Of a DNA stretch of 64,000 nt, positions 1 to 9,657 are shown piece by piece. Positions within the stretch are counted from its first letter, which is position 1, and every line of letters begins with the position of its first letter. Under the pieces are notes generated by a model that worked only from the letters and a program-made list of their open reading frames with translations, searched no databases and was not told the DNA's origin. The position numbers and the translations under genes are program-made. Location of the stretch: the NCBI GenBank assembly GCA_945874825.1, contig CAMCIK010000007.1:1-64000 (forward strand), written 5' to 3'. The stretch comes from Phenylobacterium deserti. GTDB taxonomy: Bacteria; Pseudomonadota; Alphaproteobacteria; Caulobacterales; Caulobacteraceae.

Positions 1-921
1 GTCATTGCCCCCGCCGCCGAGGATGAGGTCATTGTCCGCCCCGCCCGAGATCGTATCCGAGCCGGTTCCCGCCGACAGGGTGTCGGCGCCGGAGTCCCCG
101 GTCAGGCTGTTGGCGCCCGACCCGGCCGACAGGCTGTCGGCGCCGTCGCCGCCCAACAGGGTGTCGGCGCCGGTTCCCGAGCGGATCGTGTCTGCACCCG
201 AGCCGCCATCGGCCAGGTTGGCCCCGTCACCGGCCGTCAGGGTGTCGACGCCGTCACCGCCCATCAGGGTGTCGTTTCCACTCCCGGAAACCAGGGTGTC
301 GGACCCAAGGTCGCCCGCGACATTGTTGTCACCGTCGCTGGCCGAGAGGCTGTCATTGTCCTGGCCGCCCATCAGGGTGTCGGCCCCGGTTCCGCCGATC
401 ACCGTGTCGGCGCCGAGGTTCCCGTTGGACCAGTTGGCACCAATCCCAAGAACGATCAGGTCGGCGTCGCGTCCCCCATGGACGGTGTCATTGCCCTCCC
501 CGCCCACCAGGGAGTCCGCGCCGGCGTTCCCATGGATGAAGTCGTCGCCATTGCCCCCGTTGAAGGTGTCGTCGCCTTCGTCGCCAAAGAGGCCGTCACC
601 AAAACCCGAGCCCTGGACACAGTCGGCGCCCGTCGTGCCGGGATAGAGCATGGAGCCGTCAGGGAAGTTGATCTGGCCGGTGTAACCGCCGTGGCCCGCC
701 AGGGACGCCTGGGGAAAGTCCCGGGAGGTCCCGTTGTAGGCCAGGGTGATCTTGGCGGGGATCAGGGGGCTGGGCGGAATGCCCGAACCCCCTGAGGCCG
801 GGGTAAAGGTCACCCGCACCTGGGAGGCCGTGGCGCCTGGCGTCGCGAAGGTCAGGGTGTCGAAGGCCGCGAAGGCTGCAGCCTGGTCGGTGGTGATGGT
901 CTCGAAGGTGTAAGCTGTCAC
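1..921 (-). CDS. RTX/hemolysin-type calcium-binding repeat protein, truncated by window edge
   Basis: Minus-strand translation from a GTG at 921 reads VTAYTFETITTDQAAAFAAFDTLTFATPGATASQVRVTF..., then GGxGxDxL nonapeptide repeats to base 1 with no stop. N-terminus closely matches the neighbouring RTX protein. Not in the supplied ORF track. Confidence 0.88.
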   Translation of the reverse strand, partial: MTAYTFETITTDQAAAFAAFDTLTFATPGATASQVRVTFTPASGGSGIPPSPLIPAKITLAYNGTSRDFPQASLAGHGGYTGQINFPDGSMLYPGTTGADCVQGSGFGDGLFGDEGDDTFNGGNGDDFIHGNAGADSLVGGEGNDTVHGGRDADLIVLGIGANWSNGNLGADTVIGGTGADTLMGGQDNDSLSASDGDNNVAGDLGSDTLVSGSGNDTLMGGDGVDTLTAGDGANLADGGSGADTIRSGTGADTLLGGDGADSLSAGSGANSLTGDSGADTLSAGTGSDTISGGADNDLILGGGGND

Positions 922-1093
922 GCTTCGCCTCCCAGCGCCTGAGGGTCGTCCGTACGCGGCCTGGCGCGCTCCGGGGCGGGTCCCCGAATCAATTGCACAT
1001 TACGCGGAGGAAGTTGGGACGCAAGCGCCCAGCCGGATTGGGGGGCCGGTGGGGCGGTTCTGCGGCCTGACTGTTGCACGTCGGAAACGAAAA

Positions 1094-1115
1094 GGGCCGC
1101 CCCGAAGGGCGGCCC
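1094..1115 (-). terminator. Rho-independent terminator downstream of the RTX gene
   Basis: Minus strand GGGCCGCCC-TTCG-GGGCGGCCC followed by TTTTCGTTT, 25 bp after the stop at 1140. Confidence 0.85.
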
Positions 1116-1139
1116 GATCCGTTCGTCCAGAACCTGGAC

Positions 1140-4100
1140 TTAGGCGACGAAGTCGCCGGTCACCGGAGCGGTAGCCGTGTTCAGCTGCAGCACGGTGTCG
1201 ATGACGTTGTCGGCGTTGGTGTCGGCGAAGACGTAGGACACCGAACCGATGGTGGCGGTCACGATGTTGGAAGTGCCCGCACCGATGACGCCCGTGGCCG
1301 CAACCAGGGCTGCCGCGTAGTCCACCGGCGTTGACGTCAGAGCTTCCACTGCACCCGTCACGCCGATCGCCAAGGTATCGGTGAGCGAGACGAAGTCCGT
1401 GATGGTCTCAAGCGAGCCGACGGTCGTGGACGAGGCGTCACCCGCAGCGAAGACGAACCTGTCGGCACCCGCACCACCCGTGAGGGTATCGGAGCCTGCA
1501 CCACCGGTGATGGTGTCAGCACCGGCACCGCCCGTGATGTTGTCGTTCCCGGCGTTGCCGAAGAGCGAGTCCGCACCGGCGCCAGAGGTGACGATGGTGT
1601 CAGCACCGTCGCCGCCGATGCCGGTGTCGGCACCGGTTCCGAGGGTGATGCTGTCATCGCCAGCTCCGCCGTCGACGCTGTCGGTCCCGTTGGCACCCGA
1701 GATGGTGTCGTTGCCGTCACCGCCCGTGATGATGTCGTTGCCCGTGCCGGCCGTGATCGCATCCGCGCCAGTCGCGCCATCGATCCGGTCGTTGCCGCCG
1801 CCGCCCGTGATGGTGTCGGCACCGTCACCTGCAGAGAGGCTTTCGTTGCCAGCGCCGCCGGTGATGGCGTCATTGCCGGCGTCACCCCAGAGGGTGTCGT
1901 CGCCGCCGCCCGAGGACACAACGTCGTTGCCGTCACCGCCCTTGATCTTCTCAGCACCAGCGCCACCCGCGAGGGTGTCGTTGCCGGCATCGCCCGTGAT
2001 GGACGAGGCACCCAAACCACCGGTGATGTTGTCGCCACCATCGCCACCGATCAGGGTGTCGAGGCCGTTGACCGAGGTCAGGGTGTCGTTACCGAGGCCG
2101 CCCGTCACGTAGTCGACGCCAGCGCCGCCCGTGATGTTATCGTTACCTTCGCCGCCGTCCGCCAGGACCGAGCCGGCCGCATTGGCCGCCAGGTTCAGGG
2201 TGTCGTCGCCGAGGCCGCCCACGAGGGTGGCACCGCCGACAGCCGTTCCGGAGGTGATGGTGTCGTTGCCAGCACCCGCATCGACCGTATCCGCGCCGTT
2301 GCCGCCGCTGATGTCGTCGTTGCCGTCACCGCCCGTGAGGGTGTCAGCGCCGCCGAGCGACACGAGGGTGTCGTTGCCCAGGCCGCCAGCGACGTTGTTC
2401 GCGCCCGCGTCGACGTTGATGTTGTCATCGCCGTCGTCGCCAGTGGCCACGTCGTTGTCAGCGCCGCCGGTGATGACGTCGTTGCCGGCGCCGCCCGTCA
2501 GGGTGTTGTTGCCGGTGTCACCCGCGAGGGTGTCTGCACCCATGCCGCCATTCACGTTGTCGTTGCCAGCGCCGGCCGCGACATTGTCGTTGCCGTCGCC
2601 ACCCGTGATCACGTCGTTACCGCTGGTGGTGGTCACGGTGTCGTTGCCCGCACCCACGTCGACGGTGTCGTTGCCGCCGCCGCCGGTCACGGCGTCGTTG
2701 CCATCACCACCCGACAGGGACTCATTGCCCGTACCGCCCGCAACAGTGTCGTTGCCAGCATCGCCGGTAACGGTGGAAGAACCGTTGTTCGAGGTCAGGT
2801 TGTCATCGCCGGCACCGCCGGTGATGGCCGAGGCACCCGTGCCGTTGTCGCCGAGGACGGTGTCGTTGCCAGCGCCGCCGTCAATGACATCCGCGCCCGT
2901 ACCGCCCCCGCCATTGGACACGATCCGGTCGCCGTCGTCCCCACCAAGGAGGGTCTCCGCGCCCGTGCCGCCCGTGATGGTGTCAGCACCGAGGTCACCC
3001 GACACGTAGTTGGCGCCAGCGCCAGCCGTGATGTCGTCATTGCCCTGGCCACCGAGGATGGTGTCGGCACCCGTGCCGGCGGTGATGGTGTCGGCACCGA
3101 GGTTGCCGTGCACGTAGTTGGCACCGTCGGACCCGACGATGTTGTCGTTGCCCTGGCCGCCCAGCAGACTGTCAGCGCCCGTACCACCGGTGAGGGTGTC
3201 GTCGCCGACATTGCCGTTGATGCTGTCCGCGCCGCCACCGCCGTTGATGTCGTCGTTGCCGTCGCCGCCCGCGATGACGTCCGCGCCCGTACCCGAAGCG
3301 ATCGTATCGGCGCCCGCGCCGCCATCCACATTGTTAGCGCCCGAACCGGCGTTGATGTTGTCGTTGCCGTCGCCGCCGACGATCATGTCCGCGCCCGTGC
3401 CGCCGGTGACGGTGTCCGCGCCGGAACCGCCGCTGAGGGAGTTCGCACCGTCGCCACCAGCGAGGTTGTCGTTGCCTTCGCCGCCCAACAGGGTGTCGGC
3501 ACCGGTGGTGCCGGAGACCGTATCGTCGCCCAGGTCGCCAAAGGCGATGTTGTTGCCCGCATCCGCGCTCAGGTTGTCGTTGCCCTGACCACCCAGGAGG
3601 GTGTCAGCGCCCGTGCCGCCGGTGACGGTGTCCGCGCCGAGGTTGCCGTGAACGTAGTTGTTGCCCGCGCCGGTGGTGATGACGTCGTCGCCCTGGCCGC
3701 CCAGAAGACTGTCATCGCCGTCACCGCCGCTCAGCGTATCGGCACCGAGGTTGCCCTGAAGGTAGTCGCTGCCGGCGCCGCCGTTCAGGCTGTCCACGCC
3801 TTCGCCGCCGTACAGGGCGTCGTTGCCGCTCGAACCGAGAACGTTATCGGGGCCATTGGTCCCAACGAAGAGCATGGAGGAGTCGGGGAAGATGATCGTA
3901 CCCGTGGCGAAGCCCAAGCCCGCGAGACCGAGCGAAGTCGCCGAACCGAAGACCTTCGAGACACCATTGAAGGTCAGGGTCTGTGTTGCGGGCACCACCG
4001 GGGCTGGCGGGAAGCCGCCGCCGCCACTGGCGGCCGTGAAGGCGACCTGAACCGCCGTCGCCGTTGCGCCGGGGGTCGTGAAGGTGAGCGTGTCCGTGAG

Positions 4101-4157
4101 CGGGTTGAACGCCGCAGCCTGAGCGTCGGTGATCGTTTCGAACGTGTAGGCGGTCAT
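1140..4157 (-). CDS. RTX/hemolysin-type calcium-binding repeat protein (type I secretion substrate, S-layer-like candidate)
   Basis: 1005 aa, dominated by GGxGNDxLxG repeats, with a non-repeat C-terminus (DRFVFAAGD...ITDFVSLTDTLAI...) typical of T1SS substrates; next to T1SS ABC and HlyD genes. Confidence 0.92.
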   Translation of the reverse strand: MTAYTFETITDAQAAAFNPLTDTLTFTTPGATATAVQVAFTAASGGGGFPPAPVVPATQTLTFNGVSKVFGSATSLGLAGLGFATGTIIFPDSSMLFVGTNGPDNVLGSSGNDALYGGEGVDSLNGGAGSDYLQGNLGADTLSGGDGDDSLLGGQGDDVITTGAGNNYVHGNLGADTVTGGTGADTLLGGQGNDNLSADAGNNIAFGDLGDDTVSGTTGADTLLGGEGNDNLAGGDGANSLSGGSGADTVTGGTGADMIVGGDGNDNINAGSGANNVDGGAGADTIASGTGADVIAGGDGNDDINGGGGADSINGNVGDDTLTGGTGADSLLGGQGNDNIVGSDGANYVHGNLGADTITAGTGADTILGGQGNDDITAGAGANYVSGDLGADTITGGTGAETLLGGDDGDRIVSNGGGGTGADVIDGGAGNDTVLGDNGTGASAITGGAGDDNLTSNNGSSTVTGDAGNDTVAGGTGNESLSGGDGNDAVTGGGGNDTVDVGAGNDTVTTTSGNDVITGGDGNDNVAAGAGNDNVNGGMGADTLAGDTGNNTLTGGAGNDVITGGADNDVATGDDGDDNINVDAGANNVAGGLGNDTLVSLGGADTLTGGDGNDDISGGNGADTVDAGAGNDTITSGTAVGGATLVGGLGDDTLNLAANAAGSVLADGGEGNDNITGGAGVDYVTGGLGNDTLTSVNGLDTLIGGDGGDNITGGLGASSITGDAGNDTLAGGAGAEKIKGGDGNDVVSSGGGDDTLWGDAGNDAITGGAGNESLSAGDGADTITGGGGNDRIDGATGADAITAGTGNDIITGGDGNDTISGANGTDSVDGGAGDDSITLGTGADTGIGGDGADTIVTSGAGADSLFGNAGNDNITGGAGADTITGGAGSDTLTGGAGADRFVFAAGDASSTTVGSLETITDFVSLTDTLAIGVTGAVEALTSTPVDYAAALVAATGVIGAGTSNIVTATIGSVSYVFADTNADNVIDTVLQLNTATAPVTGDFVA
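1440..3830 (-). repeat. Array of RTX nonapeptide-coding repeats (~27 bp period)
   Basis: Repeated codons for G-G-x-G-x-D-x-L/I-x across the central part of the CDS. Confidence 0.85.
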
Positions 4158-4423
4158 TCTTCTCTCCAGTTGTTATATGCGGACCGTCGAAATGTCCGGC
4201 GCTCCGACCCTATGGAAGCTTCCATCGGACGGGTTCCGGCGGTCCGTACCCCCCAACAGTGACGGTCACATGACCTACCACGGCGAAGGTTAAACGAGCC
4301 CGACCAAGCCTTAGCCCGAGGGATTCAATTCCGCAACAGCAAAAACCCCTTGGAAACTGCGGCTCTTGGGCGGTGTGATGCAAAGGGGACACGGTGCCCA
4401 AATCGGGGGTGCCAAAGGGGGCG

Positions 4424-5836
4424 TCACTTGTCCCGAAGGGCCGCGTTCACCGTGTCCTTCAGGGGCGACACAATGTAATCCATGACCGTGCGCCGGCCGG
4501 TGGTGATCATCACCTGGGCGGGCATTCCGGGGGTCACGGTCTCGCCCGGGGGCAGCTTTGCCAGCTCCTTGGGGTCGATCTTGAGGTCCACCCGGTAGAA
4601 GGACAGGCCCGACTTGTCGTCGGTCAATTCGTCGGCGGCGACGTTCGTCACCACGGCGTCAAAGGGCGAAACCCGGCGGGTGGAGAAGGCGGTCAGGCTG
4701 ACCCGGGCCGCCATGCCGGCGCGGATCCCCTCGATATCGCCGGTATTGATTCGCGCCGTCACCGCCAGGGGAACGTCGGAGGGCACCACCGACATCAGCA
4801 GTTCGCCCGCGGCCACCACCCCGCCCACGGTGGACTGGGTGAGGTTCAGGACATAGCCGTCGACGGGCGCGCGCACGGTGGCGCCGGCCAGGGTCTGCTG
4901 GGCCGCGGCCAGCTTGGGCCGGGCGTCGGCCAGGGCCGCCTGCATCTGCCGCAGGCCCTCGGCGGACTGGCTGATTCGCTGATCGCTGAGGCCGCCCAGC
5001 TGCAGGCGGGCCTCGCCCTTCTGCTGGGCCAGGCGCTGCTGCTCGGCGCTCAGGGCGCCGCGGCGGCCGGCGAGGTCGGCCAGGGCCCGCTCGTAGCGCA
5101 GGATCAGGGTCCTGGGCGCGTAGCCCTTGTCATAAAGGGTCTTGTAGCCGTCCAGTTCCTGCTGGGTCAGGGCGGCGTTCTGGTCCAGGGCGACGATCTG
5201 GGCGCGGACCCCGGAGATCTGCGAATCGATCTGCTGCTCGCGCTGGCGCAGGACGTCGGCCTGGCTGTCATAGAACTGGAGCCGGCTGGTGAAGAGGAAC
5301 TCCTGGTCGCGGACCAGGGCCCCTACCCGGGGGTCGGAGATCCGAGCCGTCAGCTCAGCGGGAAAGGCCAGCTGGCGAGCGCCGTTGGCCTCGGCCTCGA
5401 ACCGGGTCACCTGGGCAGCATAGGTGTCGACCTGGTTCTGCATGACGTCCACCGCCGCCCGGGGCTGGACGTCGTCCATGGTCAGGAGGACCTGGCCCTT
5501 GGCCACCTTCTGGCCCTCGCGAACCCGGATGGCGCTGACCACCCCGCCCTCGCGGTGCCGCAGGATCTTGCGGTTCTCCTCGACGCGCACCACGCCGGAG
5601 GCGACCACGGCGCTGTCCAGGGGCGCCAGCACCGCCCAGAGCAGGCCGCCCAGGACGAAGACGCCGATCAGGATCGAGCCGGTCATCATCGGCCGGCGCA
5701 GGCGGCGCTCGAGGTCGGGGTCGAGGGGCTGGTCCGTCACCTTCAGGGCGGGCTCGATCCACTTGCGCATGGAATCGATCGGCCCCTGGCTCTTGCGGGG
5801 CTTGCCGAAGGTCGACCGGCGGGGGTCGAGGTTCAT
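4424..5836 (-). CDS. HlyD family type I secretion periplasmic adaptor
   Basis: MNLDPRRSTFGKPRKSQGPIDSMRKW..., one N-terminal TM segment, long coiled-coil, GGVVAAGELLMSVVPSD and GMPAQVMITTGRRTVMDYIVSPL C-terminus typical of PrtE/HlyD proteins. Confidence 0.93.
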   Translation of the reverse strand: MNLDPRRSTFGKPRKSQGPIDSMRKWIEPALKVTDQPLDPDLERRLRRPMMTGSILIGVFVLGGLLWAVLAPLDSAVVASGVVRVEENRKILRHREGGVVSAIRVREGQKVAKGQVLLTMDDVQPRAAVDVMQNQVDTYAAQVTRFEAEANGARQLAFPAELTARISDPRVGALVRDQEFLFTSRLQFYDSQADVLRQREQQIDSQISGVRAQIVALDQNAALTQQELDGYKTLYDKGYAPRTLILRYERALADLAGRRGALSAEQQRLAQQKGEARLQLGGLSDQRISQSAEGLRQMQAALADARPKLAAAQQTLAGATVRAPVDGYVLNLTQSTVGGVVAAGELLMSVVPSDVPLAVTARINTGDIEGIRAGMAARVSLTAFSTRRVSPFDAVVTNVAADELTDDKSGLSFYRVDLKIDPKELAKLPPGETVTPGMPAQVMITTGRRTVMDYIVSPLKDTVNAALRDK

Positions 5837-7563
5837 CGGGCGCCTCCGCCTTCCACGGCCCTCAGGGCGGGGGCGGAGAACTTGGCCATGACCGCGTCGC
5901 GGGGTCCGAAGGCCTCCATCCGGCCGTCGCGCAGTACCAGCATCTTGTCGGCGGCGCGGAAGATCGAGGGCTTGTGCGCCACCAGGACGATGGTGGCGCC
6001 CCGGGCCTTGGCGGCGTCGAGGGCGGACAGCAGGGCCTCCTCGCCCTCGGCGTCGAGGGCGGCGTTGGGCTCGTCCAGCACCAGCAGGGACGGATCGTCC
6101 ACCAGGGCGCGGGCCAGGCCGACGCGCTGGCGCTGGCCGGCGGAGAGGATGCGGCCGGTCTCGCCAAGGTCGGTCTCGTAGCCTTGGGGCAGGCGCAGGA
6201 TCAGGGTGTGGACGCCGGCGGCCTGGGCGGCGGCGACCACCGCCTCGTCGCTGATGTCATCGCGGAAGCGGGCGATGTTGTCGCGGACCGTTCCGGGGAA
6301 GAGCTCGGTGTCCTGGGGCAGGTAGCCGACATTGCGGCCGAAATCCGAGCGCTCCCAGGCGTGGACGTCGGCGCCGTCCAGGCGGATCGAGCCGTGGGTC
6401 GGGGGCCAGATGCCCACCATCAGGCGGGCCAGGGTGGACTTGCCGGCACCCGAGGGGCCGATCACGCCCAGCATCTCGCCGGGCTCGACACGGCAGGCCA
6501 GGCTCTGGAGGACGAACCGGCCGGCGCCGGGCGGGGCGAAGTTGACCCCCTCGACGGTCAGCAGGCCCTTGGCCTTGGGCAGGGCCGTGGAGGGACGGGG
6601 CTCCTGGTAGCCCTCGAAAACGGTCGTGAGGCGCTCGAAGGCCCGGGCGCCGTTCATCAGGCTGTCCCAGCTGCCCACCAGGCGGTCGATGGGCTGCAGG
6701 GCGCGGGCGCCGAGGATCATGTTGGCGAACAGGAGGCCCGCGTGGATCCTGCCGGTCACCACCAGCCAGGCGCCAACGGCGATGATCAGCACCTGGATCC
6801 CCTGGCGCAGGGCCCGGGAGACATTGGTCATGAAGCTGGCGTCGTCGCTGGCCACGGAGCTGCGGTCCATGGTGGTCTGGCGGAAGACGCGCCAGCGCTT
6901 GGCCAGGGGCTCGGTCAGGCCCATGGCGCGGACCACCTCGTTGTTCTTCAGGGCCTGGTCGGTGAAACCATAGCTGCGCAGGGCGGCGTCATTGGCCTCC
7001 TCCATCAGCGGGCGGGTGCGGATGTCCTGCAGGACGGCAACGCCCAGCAGGACCAGGGCGCCCACAAAGGTGATGACGCCGATCACCGGGTCGACCACGA
7101 ACAGGACCAACATGAACAGCGGCATCCAGGGCAGGTCGAACAGGACGCCGAAGGCCGGGCCGGTCAGCATCTGCCGGAAGGTGTCGAGGTCGCGCAGGGC
7201 CTGGCTGCGGGCCTGGGGCATGCCACGGGCGGCGCCCTCGAACAGGGCTCCGAAGACGTGGGCCGAGACGCGCTGGTCCAGAAGGATTCCGAAGCTGATC
7301 AGCACCTTGGCCCGGTAGTGGTCGATGATCGACGACATGGCGAAGGCGGCCAGCACGCCGAAGGTCAGGACCAGCAGGGTTGGCACGCTCCCGCTCGGCA
7401 GGACGCCGCCATACACGTGCATCGTATAGAGCGGCATGGCGAAATAGAGCAGGTTCGACACCAGGCTGAAGACGCCCGCATAGATCAGCGGCCGGCGACC
7501 TTCCTTGACCGCGCGGGTCAGGGGGTTGTCGGGCATGTCTGCGAAGGGGTTGAAGATCTTCAT
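5833..7563 (-). CDS. Type I secretion system permease/ATPase (PrtD-like ABC transporter)
   Basis: Start MKIFNPFADMPDNPLTRAVKEGRRPLIYAGVFSLVSNLLYFAMPLYTMHVYGGV; Walker A GPSGAGKST, signature LSAGQRQRVGLARAL, Walker B LLVLDEPN. The ORF-track extension to 7950 is probably spurious. Confidence 0.93.
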   Translation of the reverse strand: MKIFNPFADMPDNPLTRAVKEGRRPLIYAGVFSLVSNLLYFAMPLYTMHVYGGVLPSGSVPTLLVLTFGVLAAFAMSSIIDHYRAKVLISFGILLDQRVSAHVFGALFEGAARGMPQARSQALRDLDTFRQMLTGPAFGVLFDLPWMPLFMLVLFVVDPVIGVITFVGALVLLGVAVLQDIRTRPLMEEANDAALRSYGFTDQALKNNEVVRAMGLTEPLAKRWRVFRQTTMDRSSVASDDASFMTNVSRALRQGIQVLIIAVGAWLVVTGRIHAGLLFANMILGARALQPIDRLVGSWDSLMNGARAFERLTTVFEGYQEPRPSTALPKAKGLLTVEGVNFAPPGAGRFVLQSLACRVEPGEMLGVIGPSGAGKSTLARLMVGIWPPTHGSIRLDGADVHAWERSDFGRNVGYLPQDTELFPGTVRDNIARFRDDISDEAVVAAAQAAGVHTLILRLPQGYETDLGETGRILSAGQRQRVGLARALVDDPSLLVLDEPNAALDAEGEEALLSALDAAKARGATIVLVAHKPSIFRAADKMLVLRDGRMEAFGPRDAVMAKFSAPALRAVEGGGAR

Positions 7564-7767
7564 CCGGGATCTGGGCTCGTTCCTGGCGCTCGGCGGGCGG
7601 ACCATCGCCCCATAAGGTTTACGAAAAGCAAGGGAATTCCGCGAGGGGACTTTTGCGAGACCCTGTCGGCCGGGAGGGGGCGCGACGAATGCGCCGGTGT
7701 CGTGGCTCCGGCGCCACGCCCGGCGGGGACCGTTTCCGGAGCCGGAAAGCCGGGCTAGTCTGCGGTC

Positions 7768-8574
7768 ATGAGCCGGTCGTCCCGTTTGGTGCCGCCCCTC
7801 GCCGGGGGTGGGCGCGTCGCCATCCTTGGCAGCTGCGTGACCCGCGACCTGTGGCGCATGATGGGCGCCCCGACCGACGACCTTCTCTATGTTTCCCGGA
7901 CCCGGCTGCCGAGCCTGTTCGCCCCCCGGCTGCAGGGGCTGGTCCTGCACGAAGGGCTGCGTCCGGATCTTCGGCCCAACCCGGCCCAGGCCCTGCGCGC
8001 CGACCTTACCAAGACTGCCCTGGCCCGCCTCGCCGCCTTCCGGCCCGACGTCGTCATCCTCGATTTCATCGACGAGCGGTTCGACCTGCTGGTCGGGGCG
8101 GGGGGCGCGGTGACCGCGTCCTGGGAGCTGGAGACCTCAGGTTGGGACGCCCTGCTTCCCATGGAGGCGCTCCGGCGCCTGGACGCCCTGGGGGACGCCG
8201 ACGTGACCCTGTGGCGACGGGGACTGGACGCCCTGGCGACCCTCTTCGCCCCCGGCGGGGCCCTGTCCGGGGCCCGTGTGGTGCTGCATGAGGCCGCCTG
8301 GGCGGACGCCATGCGGACGCCGTCGGGACGCATCGAGCCCCTCGATCCGGACCTCGAGATCACGCCTGGCCGGCGGGCCTCGCGGGCGGCGCACAACGCC
8401 CGGCTGGCGCGCATGCACACCGCGAGCCGCGCCGTCCTTCCCGGACTGGAGGTGGTTAAGGCCCCGGATTCCCTGATCCTTTCGGATCCGGACCATGTCT
8501 GGGGGCTAAGCCCCTTCCACTACATCCCCGACTACTACGCCGAGATCTGGCGCCAGCTAGGTGGCCGCTCTTAA
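7768..8574 (+). CDS. DUF6270-like / SGNH-type protein
   Basis: N-terminal VAILGSCVTRDLWR and an overall layout like DUF6270 proteins; family recalled from memory. Confidence 0.65.
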   Translation: MSRSSRLVPPLAGGGRVAILGSCVTRDLWRMMGAPTDDLLYVSRTRLPSLFAPRLQGLVLHEGLRPDLRPNPAQALRADLTKTALARLAAFRPDVVILDFIDERFDLLVGAGGAVTASWELETSGWDALLPMEALRRLDALGDADVTLWRRGLDALATLFAPGGALSGARVVLHEAAWADAMRTPSGRIEPLDPDLEITPGRRASRAAHNARLARMHTASRAVLPGLEVVKAPDSLILSDPDHVWGLSPFHYIPDYYAEIWRQLGGRS

Positions 8575-9657
8575 GCGCCGCCCCAGGGCCTCGGCCGGGG
8601 TCATTCCTGACCGTATTGCCTCAGGATCGTCCAGCATTGAAAGGGTCGGGTGAAGGCCTTCCGGCCCCAGGACGACCCAGGCGCCGCCGGCCAGGTAGTC
8701 GCTGAGCGGGTCCTTTGCGGGGTCCATGGTCTCGCCCCGAGCTTCGGCATAAGCCTTTGAATTAAATAGGGGACCGGGGCTTTCCAGGGTGTCTTTGGCG
8801 GTCAGGACGAAGCGTGCGAGGGGCTCATTTTCGCCGTCGTCCAGCCCCGAGACCCGCCGCCAGGCCGGGTCGAACAGGGGGTGGGGCGAGGCGCCCTGCC
8901 GCCAACCTTCCGTGAGGTACCAGACAAGGTCGCCCCCGCCCTCCCGCACCCAGGCCGGGTCGAAGAGGGGGTGCGGCGACAGCCCCCGCGCCGCGCCGCT
9001 GCGCAGGTAATGGAGCACTGGATTCTCCCCCGTCGCGGCCAGTTCGGGGGCCTGGGAGACATACCATACCAGGCTGAAGAGGGGGTGCGGATCGCGGCCG
9101 TCGGCGGCGCCCTCGCGCAGGAAATGGTCCAGGGGCGTCAGGCCCGTCCGGGCCAGGGCATCGGCGTTGAGCCCGGCGTAGAAGCTTGAATCGAAAAGGG
9201 GATGTGGCGACAGGCGGGCGTCGCCGCCCCACACCAGGTAGTGGGCCAGGAGGTCGGCGCCGACCGGCCCGGGGACGTTTGCGCGGTAGTGGTCGGGATC
9301 GAACAGGGCCGCTCCGGCGCCCAGGGCCGCCCGGGCGCGGACGAGGGACCGGCCGGGACCTCCGAACCGCGCCAGAACCTTCTCCGCCAGCCTGCGGAGC
9401 CGGTTGCGCCGATCCGGTCGCCGCAGGGCCAGGGCCGCGGTCCGGTAGCGGTCGAAAAGGGAGGCGCGGAGCCTGGCCTCGGCCACCGACCGGGCGCACA
9501 GGGCCTCGACCAGGGCCTCGCCCAGGCGCAGCCGGGCCAGGGCCTCGGCGGTCTCGGCCCTCTGGACCTCGGTGCGCAGGGCAGCCAGCCGCACGGCCGC
9601 GGCATCGACGGAGGCCGACAGCCGGATGGCCTCGGGGGTGGGCTTGGGACTAGCCAT
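8557..9657 (-). CDS. Hypothetical protein made largely of ~40-aa 'PHPLFD' repeats
   Basis: Start MASPKPTPEAIRLSASVDAA; contains FDPDHYRANVPG..HYLVWGGDARLSPHPLFDSSFYAGLN..DHFLREGAADGRDPHPLFSLVWYVSQ..HYLRSGAARGLSPHPLFDPAW. Overlaps the upstream gene stop by 8 bp. Confidence 0.8.
   Translation of the reverse strand: MASPKPTPEAIRLSASVDAAAVRLAALRTEVQRAETAEALARLRLGEALVEALCARSVAEARLRASLFDRYRTAALALRRPDRRNRLRRLAEKVLARFGGPGRSLVRARAALGAGAALFDPDHYRANVPGPVGADLLAHYLVWGGDARLSPHPLFDSSFYAGLNADALARTGLTPLDHFLREGAADGRDPHPLFSLVWYVSQAPELAATGENPVLHYLRSGAARGLSPHPLFDPAWVREGGGDLVWYLTEGWRQGASPHPLFDPAWRRVSGLDDGENEPLARFVLTAKDTLESPGPLFNSKAYAEARGETMDPAKDPLSDYLAGGAWVVLGPEGLHPTLSMLDDPEAIRSGMTPAEALGRRLRAAT

Noticed and set aside
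1381-3009. Plus-strand ORFs rich in (S)APxPPV(R/M)VS repeats
   Set aside because: They are antisense shadows of the minus-strand RTX repeats; the minus frame has clear RTX motifs and a secretion-type C-terminus.
1440-3830. Regular short repeats that could look like a CRISPR array
   Set aside because: Period is 27 bp and continuous, coding for RTX nonapeptides; no conserved repeat/spacer structure and no cas genes.
4394-7758. Long plus-strand ORFs (595 and 594 aa) opposite the T1SS genes
   Set aside because: Low-complexity G/A/H/Q-rich composition typical of high-GC antisense frames; the minus strand encodes clear HlyD and ABC proteins.
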